Source: Candidatus Kaiserbacteria bacterium (lineage in GTDB: Bacteria; Patescibacteriota; Minisyncoccia; Phycocordibacterales; UBA2100). Taken from it: DNA of 42,559 bases. Positions within the stretch are counted from its first letter, which is position 1, and each line of letters opens with the position of its first letter. This document shows positions 9,447-18,010 of this stretch, one piece after another. The stretch lies in NCBI GenBank assembly GCA_016186765.1, contig JACPLD010000001.1:1-42559 (forward strand), in the 5' to 3' direction. The position numbers and the translations under genes are program-made. The notes beneath the pieces are model-generated. The model had not been told where the DNA came from. It ran no database searches and worked only from the letters and a program-made list of their open reading frames with translations.

Positions 9447-9475
9447 ATCATACCTTGCGCTCACCGAAGTGTCAA
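9447..9475 (-). promoter_or_regulatory. sigma70-type promoter of the 9200-9400 gene
   Basis: Minus-strand TTGACA cttcggtgagcgcaagg TATGAT (17 bp spacer). Confidence 0.7.
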
Positions 9476-9523
9476 AAGTCAGTATCCGACTGTTCCTACA
9501 TGTATATATGTATAATGCGCCGT

Positions 9524-10576
9524 ATGGCAAAAAAAGGCTCGAGCTACGCGACGCTCTATCGTAAGTATCGGCCGCAAAGCTTTACAGAAGTGCGCGGGCA
9601 GCCGCAGGTGACAGAGACGCTCGAGAAGGCGATCAAGAACAAAAAGATCGCGCATGCGTATCTCTTTTCGGGCTCGCGCGGGACGGGGAAAACCTCTGTC
9701 GCGCGCATTCTCGCCAAAGAGCTTGGTGTCTCGGAGAAAGACCTCTACGAAATAGATGCAGCCTCCAATCGTGGCATCGACGATATCAGACTTTTGCGTG
9801 AGGGCGTCTATGCAATGCCCTTCGAATCGCCGTATAAGTTTTACATCATCGACGAGGCGCACATGCTCACGAAAGATGCTTGGAACGCATTTTTAAAAAC
9901 GCTCGAGGAACCGCCCGCGCACGCCATCTTCGTCTTGGCAACCACGGAGCGCGACAAAATACCGGAGACTATTCAGTCGCGCTGCGAGATATATTCTTTC
10001 AAACAGCCGACGCGTGAGATGCTTGCCGAGATTGTCGAGGGTGTCGCGAAAAAGGAGGGATTCACACTCGAGCGCTCTGCTTCCGAACTTATCGCGCTCC
10101 TCGCCGAAGGCTCCTTTCGCGATGCGCTTGGGATTCTCCAGAAAGTGCTTGCGGTATCGGAGAATAAGAACGTTGAGGTCGCAGAGGTCGAAGCGGTAAC
10201 GGGCGCTCCGCGAGGAGAGCTCGTGCGAGCGTTGTTAGAGGGCATTGCCAAGAAGGACGCGAGCGCAGCATTGAAAGCCATACAAACCGCAGTTTCCGAG
10301 AACATGGACGCACGCACGCTTGCAAAACTTCTCATCCATCGCATGCGTGTCGTGCTCTTGATGCGCTATGCACCAGATCTTGGTGATTCACTCGCGCGAG
10401 AGCTCAGCGATTCCGACGTGGCGCTCGCCCGCTCGCTCGTCAAAGAATCCGGCGTCAACTCAGATACTCTGCGCGCGCTCCTCGCAGCATACGGGACGAT
10501 GGCCTATGCCGCGCTGCCGCACTTGCCGCTCGAGCTTGCGATAGTTGAGATTTGCAGCTCTAAGGGATCGGTATGA
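9524..10576 (+). CDS. dnaX: DNA polymerase III subunit gamma/tau, short form
   Basis: ATLYRKYRPQSFTEVRGQ, GSRGTGKTSVARILAKEL, YIIDEAHMLTKDAWNAFLKTLEEPPAHAIFVLATT, SRCEIYSFKQ; ATG 9524 preceded by TATAAT 9511-9516. Confidence 0.95.
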   Translation: MAKKGSSYATLYRKYRPQSFTEVRGQPQVTETLEKAIKNKKIAHAYLFSGSRGTGKTSVARILAKELGVSEKDLYEIDAASNRGIDDIRLLREGVYAMPFESPYKFYIIDEAHMLTKDAWNAFLKTLEEPPAHAIFVLATTERDKIPETIQSRCEIYSFKQPTREMLAEIVEGVAKKEGFTLERSASELIALLAEGSFRDALGILQKVLAVSENKNVEVAEVEAVTGAPRGELVRALLEGIAKKDASAALKAIQTAVSENMDARTLAKLLIHRMRVVLLMRYAPDLGDSLARELSDSDVALARSLVKESGVNSDTLRALLAAYGTMAYAALPHLPLELAIVEICSSKGSV

Positions 10577-11115
10577 AAGCAATTGCGGGCATCTTTGTTC
10601 TCCTCATCGTGGTGATAGGAGCGTACCTATTGTTTGGAACACGATCTCCGAGCGTCGAAGGCGCTAGATATGCTAATGCAACATATGGCATTTCGTTCGA
10701 ATATCCGAGTGCGCACGCTTTGCAGGAAAGGGAAGTTGGCGACGCTCATCGGTATCACTACTCGATAACGCTTATCGACAAAGAAGCGCTTGCTACATTG
10801 CCGCAAAACGGTGAAGGGCCTCCGACCATCAGTGTCGATATATTCCAGAATAATTTGGACCAACTCTCGATCGAGCAGTGGGTGCGCGGAACGAACTTCT
10901 CGAACTTTAAACTTTCACCGGATGGTCTGCTCGCCTCAACGACTGTCGCGGGCGTTCCCGCACTCTCCTACACGTGGGATGGTCTTTATCGCGGCGAAAG
11001 CACGGTATTTACGCACAAAGACAACGTCATCATGCTGTCCGTTACCTACCTCTCGCGCGACGACCAGATTCGCGCAGACTTCGCCCGCGTACTTTCAAGC
11101 TTGACCTTGTTCTAG
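10573..11115 (+). CDS. membrane-anchored hypothetical protein (N-terminal TM, PsbP-like extracytoplasmic domain)
   Basis: ATG overlaps dnaX TGA; N-terminal hydrophobic segment; YANATYGISFEYPSAHALQE typical of this domain type. Confidence 0.65.
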   Translation: MKAIAGIFVLLIVVIGAYLLFGTRSPSVEGARYANATYGISFEYPSAHALQEREVGDAHRYHYSITLIDKEALATLPQNGEGPPTISVDIFQNNLDQLSIEQWVRGTNFSNFKLSPDGLLASTTVAGVPALSYTWDGLYRGESTVFTHKDNVIMLSVTYLSRDDQIRADFARVLSSLTLF

Positions 11116-11233
11116 CTGGGGGACAAGGATGTCTGGGAAACCCACGGTTTTCCCATTCCTTCCTCCACGGAGAACTCCCGTTCCCCGACCCCTTCCCAAT
11201 CCAAGCCCCGCAAAATTCACGGAGCTCATTTTG

Positions 11234-11304
11234 CTGGGGGACATGGATTCGAACCATGATTAACGGCTCCAAAGGCCGCTGTCCTACCGTTAGACGATCC
11301 CCCA
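11234..11304 (-). tRNA. tRNA-Gln (UUG)
   Basis: Reverse complement tgggggatcgtctaacggtaggacagcggcctttggagccgttaatcatggttcgaatccatgtccccca; anticodon loop ctttgga. Confidence 0.93.
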
Positions 11305-11382
11305 AACTCCCTAACGATAGCAGCAGATAGTCAAAGAATGAAGTCGCTCGTTTATCAGAGACTAAATGATAAGATTGTCTCC

Positions 11383-11487
11383 ATGTCTGAGCGGCCACCT
11401 CAAACGGCGCGACCGCTTTATCTTTTCAAGTTCAACATGAAGAGGTTTGACATCGCGGGCTTGAAGAAAGCGTACGAGCAAGGATGA
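11383..11487 (+). CDS. putative 34-aa small protein MSERPPQTARPLYLFKFNMKRFDIAGLKKAYEQG
   Basis: ORF preceded by TAAGAT (11370-11375) with the 7-nt gap seen for the other leaderless genes here. Confidence 0.35.
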   Translation: MSERPPQTARPLYLFKFNMKRFDIAGLKKAYEQG

Positions 11488-11507
11488 GCAGTTTCGAATT
11501 CGCGCGG

Positions 11508-11536
11508 TTGACAAGGACTTCTCTTTCTGGTACCTT
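11508..11536 (+). promoter_or_regulatory. candidate promoter for DEAD-box helicase with long 5' leader
   Basis: TTGACA aggacttctctttctgg TACCTT (17 bp spacer); start codon about 140 nt downstream. Confidence 0.5.
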
Positions 11537-11678
11537 TGCATGGTCTGACATTCTCTATTGGTTTTTTGTCTTGGGAGATCCAAGGCCGCCGCAAAGCTTA
11601 GGCGTGAACCTATCCCGAGATCGTTCGACAATATTTTAGGGGCCAATCAGGCCCAAAGCCCGTACATCGGGCATACAT

Positions 11679-12938
<1,260 letters not shown>

Positions 12939-12945
12939 TTCGACG

Positions 12946-12980
12946 ATTCGATAAACTCACCGCAAGCAAGCTCACTACAA
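12946..12980. repeat. family A-like repeat, intergenic copy
   Basis: ttcgataaactcaccgcaagcaagctcactacaa, close to the topA copy ttcgacaagctcaccgcaggcaaag. Confidence 0.55.
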
Positions 12981-12982
12981 CT

Positions 12983-13132
12983 ATGTCGAAGAATTTCTAC
13001 AAGGACGGCAAATGGATAGACAACCCGAACGAGGTGGTAGTGGTCGTGTGCGAATGCGGCAACAAGTACATCAAAACGCGCGAGGAGCAGACTGCGTGCC
13101 TCCGCTGCTTCGTCAAAAGAAAGCATGAGTAG
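12983..13132 (+). CDS. 49-aa zinc-ribbon protein
   Basis: MSKNFYKDGKWIDNPNEVVVVVCECGNKYIKTREEQTACLRCFVKRKHE; CxC...CxxC; stop overlaps next ATG. Confidence 0.6.
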   Translation: MSKNFYKDGKWIDNPNEVVVVVCECGNKYIKTREEQTACLRCFVKRKHE

Positions 13133-13406
13133 GCCTGCGCGCATTCGCGATGACGCGCCGAAGCGGGAAAAATTCGATTTCCAGAAAATGAAGGCTGCCG
13201 CCGCCAACAAGGATCCTGCTGTGCGGAAGCAGGCGTTCATCGAATATTTTGAGCGGTTCGCGGAATTTCCCTCGTACCTCTTCGACAACGAGCAAAAAAT
13301 TGATGACCGTCTCCTCGAAACAATGCAGGACCTTCTCAAGGATCCGGAGACGAGCAAGGAGATGCACAAGGGCATTACCGATCTCTTGGAGAGGCTTGCG
13401 TCCTGA
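13125..13406 (+). CDS. hypothetical protein (93 aa, charged, helical)
   Basis: ATGAGTAG overlap with the preceding zinc-ribbon gene. Confidence 0.65.
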   Translation: MSRPARIRDDAPKREKFDFQKMKAAAANKDPAVRKQAFIEYFERFAEFPSYLFDNEQKIDDRLLETMQDLLKDPETSKEMHKGITDLLERLAS

Positions 13407-13427
13407 AATCTCCGGTATATTTATCCT

Positions 13428-13541
13428 ATGACAAAACGTGCGAGTGTCGACATCAGGAGAAAGAAATCGCGTTCAAAGAAGACAGCGAAGCGCTTGGCGG
13501 CCAAGAAGGCCATGCTTGAGGCCAAGGGCTACAAGTGGTAA
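13428..13541 (+). CDS. 37-aa highly basic protein
   Basis: MTKRASVDIRRKKSRSKKTAKRLAAKKAMLEAKGYKW; TATATT 13416-13421 six nt before ATG. Confidence 0.6.
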   Translation: MTKRASVDIRRKKSRSKKTAKRLAAKKAMLEAKGYKW

Positions 13542-13651
13542 GCGGTGCTGGAAACGGCCGACGCTACGACGATGCTGGGAACACAGGCTGATAATCAGAT
13601 TGCTCTGTCGATTGTAGACGATAGAGCACACCAGTTTGCTACACTTTCAGA

Positions 13652-14509
13652 ATGGCAGTGTCGCAGCTATTCATCTATTTCCTTTTTTTCTCTGCGGGAT
13701 TTGTTCTGGTGTCGCTCTGGAGTTTTTGGCTTTCGGTCCGGCCGCCGCAGATAACGCTGGGATTTACGCCGGATGAGTTCGGTCTTTCTGCCGAGGATGT
13801 GGTGCTCACGGCTGACGACGGCGCGAAGCTCGCAGCGTGGTTTATTGGAGAAGGAGCGGGAGAGAGCAAACGTGCAATCATACTTCTGCATGGCTACCCG
13901 GCGGAGAAATCTGACATGCTCAGTGTGGCTCGCGCGCTTCACCCCGAGTTCGCCGTCCTTCTCATGGATTTGCGCTCGTTCGGAGAGAGCGAGGGCGCCT
14001 ACACGACGCTGGGACTTAAGGAGTCTCGCGATGTCGCCAAGGCACTCGATTTTCTTACCGAGAGAGGTTACGGGCATATCGGGATATTTGGCTTCTCGCT
14101 TGGCGGCTCAACGGCGCTCCTCGCGGCGGCAGAGGATTCGCGTCCTCTCGCAGTCGCGAGCTATGGGGCGTTCGCCGATCTGCGGATGCTTGGTCACGAG
14201 ACATACCGCTCTCTTCTGGTTCTTAAGTATCCATTGGTGGCTCTCATGGAGCTGTGGGCGCGCCTCCTCTTTGGCGAATGGGCAGACCCCGCGGCGCCCG
14301 TCGGCGCCGCAGAGCGGCTCACGATCCCCGTTCTCATCATTCACAACAGGGAGGACGAGCAAATATCGTTCACCCATGCGGAGCGTCTCCGCGAAGCGCT
14401 CTCGAATAACGAAGCGGCCGAGTTCTACGATGTAAAAGAAGGGCGGCACGGAGTGCTCCCTGCCGATTTTGAGCAGCGGGTGAAAGCGTTCTTTGTGAAG
14501 TCGCTCTGA
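13652..14509 (+). CDS. alpha/beta hydrolase, membrane-anchored
   Basis: N-terminal TM; IILLHGYPAEKSD, GIFGFSLGGSTALLAA (GxSxG), IPVLIIHNREDEQISF, GRHGVLPADF. Confidence 0.9.
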   Translation: MAVSQLFIYFLFFSAGFVLVSLWSFWLSVRPPQITLGFTPDEFGLSAEDVVLTADDGAKLAAWFIGEGAGESKRAIILLHGYPAEKSDMLSVARALHPEFAVLLMDLRSFGESEGAYTTLGLKESRDVAKALDFLTERGYGHIGIFGFSLGGSTALLAAAEDSRPLAVASYGAFADLRMLGHETYRSLLVLKYPLVALMELWARLLFGEWADPAAPVGAAERLTIPVLIIHNREDEQISFTHAERLREALSNNEAAEFYDVKEGRHGVLPADFEQRVKAFFVKSL

Positions 14510-14558
14510 ATGTTCATGCGACTCAGCATTTTGTATACTGCGGTATTATTCTCATTGA

Positions 14559-14936
14559 ATGCATATGATCGCACACACGACGCTTCCAGTTTCTGATTAT
14601 AAAAGATCTAAGCAATTTTACGTCAGCGCGCTCGAGCCGCTCGGGTACACGAACAACATGGAGTATGGCGAGGCAGCCGGCTTCAACGACGGCAAGAATA
14701 CCGACTTTTGGATTTCGGGGCAAAAGAAAGTTGTTCCGACGCATATTGCGTTTGAAGCGAAAAGCAAGGACGAAGTGGAGCATTTCTTTAAGGCGGCGCT
14801 TGCTGCGGGCGCAAAGGATAATGGCGCGCCTGGATATCGCAGGGACTACTGGCCGGGATACTACGCAGCGTTCGTTCGAGACGTCGATGGTCACAACATC
14901 GAAGCGGTCTGGTATGATTACAGTCAGGCGAAGTAG
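14559..14936 (+). CDS. VOC (glyoxalase/bleomycin resistance) family protein
   Basis: HTTLPVSDYKRSKQFYVSALEPLGYT...GYYAAFVRDVDGHNIEAVWY. Confidence 0.9.
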   Translation: MHMIAHTTLPVSDYKRSKQFYVSALEPLGYTNNMEYGEAAGFNDGKNTDFWISGQKKVVPTHIAFEAKSKDEVEHFFKAALAAGAKDNGAPGYRRDYWPGYYAAFVRDVDGHNIEAVWYDYSQAK

Positions 14937-14970
14937 AAGGACGAGAAAGAAGATTTGATACACTGTAACA

Positions 14971-15147
14971 ATGGCAAAGACAGAGTCGCGGGTACAGCTA
15001 AGAGAAAGTGATCCGGCCCCAGCATTTGAGCTACAGGGCACGCGGGCAGACACTCTGAATTTCAGCGTCAACAAATTGACGCCCGAGGAGCTTGAGCTCA
15101 CCTACATGGATCGTGGCGGAGTCCTTCGATTCACGAAAGTCCAGTAA
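14971..15147 (+). CDS. 58-aa hypothetical protein
   Basis: ORF MAKTESRVQLRESDPAPAFELQGTRADTLNFSVNKLTPEELELTYMDRGGVLRFTKVQ; TACACT 14959-14964 six nt before ATG. Confidence 0.55.
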   Translation: MAKTESRVQLRESDPAPAFELQGTRADTLNFSVNKLTPEELELTYMDRGGVLRFTKVQ

Positions 15148-15173
15148 TTGTAGACTCGATACGAGTTTTGTTG

Positions 15174-15213
15174 TATAGTGCAGGTCGGCCTTAGGCGCGA
15201 TAGGCGCTTAAGT
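15174..15213 (+). promoter_or_regulatory. -10 element (TATAGT) and leader hairpin upstream of secreted protein gene
   Basis: TATAGT 15174-15179; cttaggcgc-gatag-gcgcttaag hairpin (one G-U) just 5' of aaggagg SD. Confidence 0.45.
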
Positions 15214-15231
15214 GCGAAGAAGGAGGATGCC

Positions 15232-15786
15232 ATGAAAAGCCTTTTGTTTCGCTGCGTCGTTGCAGCGATTGCGCTCACATGCGTGGGCGCACCCTACAGT
15301 GCTCGCGCAGGAGACCCGGTAGAAGTCTACCGGCAAGGCGAGCAGCTCGATTTCGGTCTGGCCGAGAAGCGTTTTGCCTGCCGCAACTTCCAGCTTGTCA
15401 CCGACTTCGTCACGTCCGTCCGCGACAAGTTTGGTGGTGACAAGGGCCTCGAAATGCTTTGGAGCCCGGTCCAGCGTGTCTCAAATGACGGCACGCTTGT
15501 GCTTAGTCCCGAACTCGAAGCGAAGCTGCCAGACCTGGCTGAGGCGGTGCATAATTTTTGCATCACGGCGCCGCCAAAAGTTATCGTTCTGGGAGCGTTC
15601 GACTACATCAAAGTCGGCAAGACCGATGAGGCAGTCGTAACGTTGGTACTTGATTCCCATGGTCAAGCATGGGCTCTCTACTACCTGAACATCAGGGTTG
15701 TGACGCCGCTTCCTGGGAGTGAGGATGCCAAGCGTTACGGGGCGATACTGGATTTCCTGGCTGCCCCATCGGCTCAGGAACACTAA
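15232..15786 (+). CDS. secreted hypothetical protein with Sec signal peptide
   Basis: SD aaggagg before ATG 15232; MKSLLFRCVVAAIALTCVGAPYSARA signal peptide; followed by strong terminator. Confidence 0.7.
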   Translation: MKSLLFRCVVAAIALTCVGAPYSARAGDPVEVYRQGEQLDFGLAEKRFACRNFQLVTDFVTSVRDKFGGDKGLEMLWSPVQRVSNDGTLVLSPELEAKLPDLAEAVHNFCITAPPKVIVLGAFDYIKVGKTDEAVVTLVLDSHGQAWALYYLNIRVVTPLPGSEDAKRYGAILDFLAAPSAQEH

Positions 15787-15802
15787 AGCATCTCTTCGAG
15801 GA

Positions 15803-15835
15803 GCCGGCGCGCAGCGCGCCGGCCCTTGTTTTTTT
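15803..15835 (+). terminator. rho-independent terminator
   Basis: gccggcgcg-cag-cgcgccggc then ccttgttttttt. Confidence 0.9.
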
Positions 15836-15876
15836 AAAAGTCTACCACTTATTTCGATGTGTGCGATGATGAGAAT

Positions 15877-16473
15877 ATGGTAAAAACGGCATCATTCAGC
15901 AGGATGCAACAGGGAGACGCAGCGCCGGCATTTTCGCTCGCTGGCATCGACGGGCGGACGTACTCGCTTGAGGACTTTCGCGGCAAGAAAGGTATCTTTG
16001 TGCTTTTCATGTGCAATCACTGTCCGTACGTGAAGGCGCGAATGGACGAGGTTGTATCACTCCACCAAGAGTTTGGCGAGCGAATCGCGTTTGTCAGCAT
16101 CAACGCGAGCGATCCGGATTATTCCGGAGAGGGGTTGGAGAACATGAAAGCGTTTGCGAAGGAACGAGAGATGACCTTTCCATACCTGATGGACGAGGAC
16201 GGTGCTGTTGCAAAAGCATACGGTGCCACGTGCACGCCCGATCCGTTCCTTTTCGAGGCTTCGACAAGCTCAGCCTCGACCCTGAGCGGAGTCGAATGGG
16301 TCAATGCGGAAGGGAAGCTCGTGTTCCATGGGAAGCTCGTGGACGCTCTCGAGCCGCAAGACGTGGTCCATGAGCACACGATGCACGAGAACATGCGAAA
16401 GCTTCTCGCAGGCGAGCCGATCGAGCCGTGGTTCGACCCGAGCGTAGGCTGCTCCATCAAATTCAAATCATAG
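15877..16473 (+). CDS. thioredoxin/AhpC-TSA family redoxin (CNHCP)
   Basis: QGDAAPAFSLAGIDGRTYSLEDFRGKKGIFVLFMCNHCPYVKA...VGCSIKFK; contains a repeat-derived insertion. Confidence 0.88.
   Translation: MVKTASFSRMQQGDAAPAFSLAGIDGRTYSLEDFRGKKGIFVLFMCNHCPYVKARMDEVVSLHQEFGERIAFVSINASDPDYSGEGLENMKAFAKEREMTFPYLMDEDGAVAKAYGATCTPDPFLFEASTSSASTLSGVEWVNAEGKLVFHGKLVDALEPQDVVHEHTMHENMRKLLAGEPIEPWFDPSVGCSIKFKS
16258..16296. repeat. family A inverted repeat inside redoxin gene
   Basis: gcttcgacaagctcagcctcgaccctgagcggagtcgaa. Confidence 0.8.
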
Positions 16474-16500
16474 GAAAGGGTGAGGAGCAGGGGGCACGCT

Positions 16501-16529
16501 TTGACACTGCACTACCTGCTTGCTAGCGT
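16501..16529 (+). promoter_or_regulatory. lysC promoter
   Basis: TTGACA (16501-16506), 17-nt spacer, TAGCGT (16524-16529), ATG 7 nt later. Confidence 0.65.
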
Positions 16530-16536
16530 GCCTTGA

Positions 16537-17916
16537 ATGGCGCGCGATGTAAAAGTTTTGAAATTTGGGGGGACTTCGTTGGGTTCTCCAGAAGCGGTAG
16601 AGCGAGTCGTTTCGATCATCCAACAAGCTGCCGCCTTCGCTAAAAGCTCCGGCGTGCCGAGGGCCGTCGTTGTCTCCGCGATGGGTGATGTCACCGATAC
16701 ACTCATAAAAATTGCAAACGTGGCTTCGCGCGAAGACCAGTCGTACAAAAAACTACTCGCGAGGCTCGAGCGAAGTCACATCAAGACGGTAAGGAAACTT
16801 GTGAGCGCTCGTAATCAGCAGAGCGCGGAGGAAGTTATTCATCGCATGTTTCGATACTTGAACGAAGCAGTGACGGGAGTTGCGCTTGTGCGCGATCTTT
16901 CGCCGCAGGCGATCGACTACGTCATGAGCTACGGTGAAAGACTCTCCGCGCACCTGCTCACCGAAGTGCTTAATGATAGAGGTATTGTCTGTGAGTATTT
17001 GAATGCACGCAAAATCATTACAACGGACGATCACTTCGGTGCGGCATCGGTTGACTTCAAAACGACCAACGCGAACATCAGGAAATATTTTCGCGTCCGA
17101 AGGAAGATCCAAATCGTAACGGGCTACATCGGCGCGACACGCGATGGGAAAACAACCACACTCGGACGCGGCGGAAGCGATTACAGCGCGGCCATTCTCG
17201 GGGCTGCGCTTCACGCGAAGGTCTTGGAGATTTGGACGGACGTCTCTGGGCTCTTCTCTGCCGATCCACGTCTCGTGAGAGGCGCCAAGGTTGTGCATGA
17301 GCTCGCGTTTGAAGAGGCGGGGGAGCTTGCCTATTTTGGCGCGAAGGTCCTGCACCCCAAAATGATTCTCCCCGCGATGCGAGAAAAAATCCCAGTCCGC
17401 ATTCTCAATACATTTCGGCCTTCCGATAAAGGCACGACAATCGTTTCAGGTTTTGCACAGCGGCGAAGCAAAAGTCGCACCGTGGAGGCTCTCACATTCA
17501 AGCGGCCGGTCATCGCCATTCATGTACATTCTCCTGAATTCTTTGACTCGAATGGTCTCATGACGCGCATATTTGAGGTGTTCGATAAGCACCGCACGAG
17601 CATCGACCTCGTGGCTACCTCAGTCGCTGGCGTTTCGCTCACCATCGACAACGACAAATACCTCAGCAACATCATTGCCGGTCTCAGTAAATACGGCGAA
17701 GTCAGAGTGGAACGCGGCAAAGCTATAGTCTGTGCCGTAGGGGGCAGCGTAAAGGCCGCCGGTGTCGCAGGCAGGATGTTCACCGTGCTCGGCAAGCGCA
17801 GTATTCCCGTCGAACTCATTTCGCAGGCCGCTTCCGGTGTCTCCATCACGTTCGTCGTGCGAGAGCGCGACGCCAAAAAAGCTCTTAAAGTTCTTCACAA
17901 GGAATATATAGAGTGA
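16537..17916 (+). CDS. lysC: aspartate kinase
   Basis: VLKFGGTSLGSPEAVERV, GYIGATRDGKTTTLGRGGSDYSAAILGAAL, ACT-type C terminus. Confidence 0.95.
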   Translation: MARDVKVLKFGGTSLGSPEAVERVVSIIQQAAAFAKSSGVPRAVVVSAMGDVTDTLIKIANVASREDQSYKKLLARLERSHIKTVRKLVSARNQQSAEEVIHRMFRYLNEAVTGVALVRDLSPQAIDYVMSYGERLSAHLLTEVLNDRGIVCEYLNARKIITTDDHFGAASVDFKTTNANIRKYFRVRRKIQIVTGYIGATRDGKTTTLGRGGSDYSAAILGAALHAKVLEIWTDVSGLFSADPRLVRGAKVVHELAFEEAGELAYFGAKVLHPKMILPAMREKIPVRILNTFRPSDKGTTIVSGFAQRRSKSRTVEALTFKRPVIAIHVHSPEFFDSNGLMTRIFEVFDKHRTSIDLVATSVAGVSLTIDNDKYLSNIIAGLSKYGEVRVERGKAIVCAVGGSVKAAGVAGRMFTVLGKRSIPVELISQAASGVSITFVVRERDAKKALKVLHKEYIE

Positions 17917-17946
17917 CGCTCGCGGGCATAAGCATTTTGGAGTCGC

Positions 17947-17965
17947 ATATCCGCCTGCTGGCGGA
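17947..17965. repeat. short palindrome between lysC and asd
   Basis: atatccgcc-tgct-ggcggat. Confidence 0.55.
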
Positions 17966-18010
17966 TTGCTCCCGCTCGCTTAGAGTTGCGAATGAAGGTA
18001 TAAATCAAGT

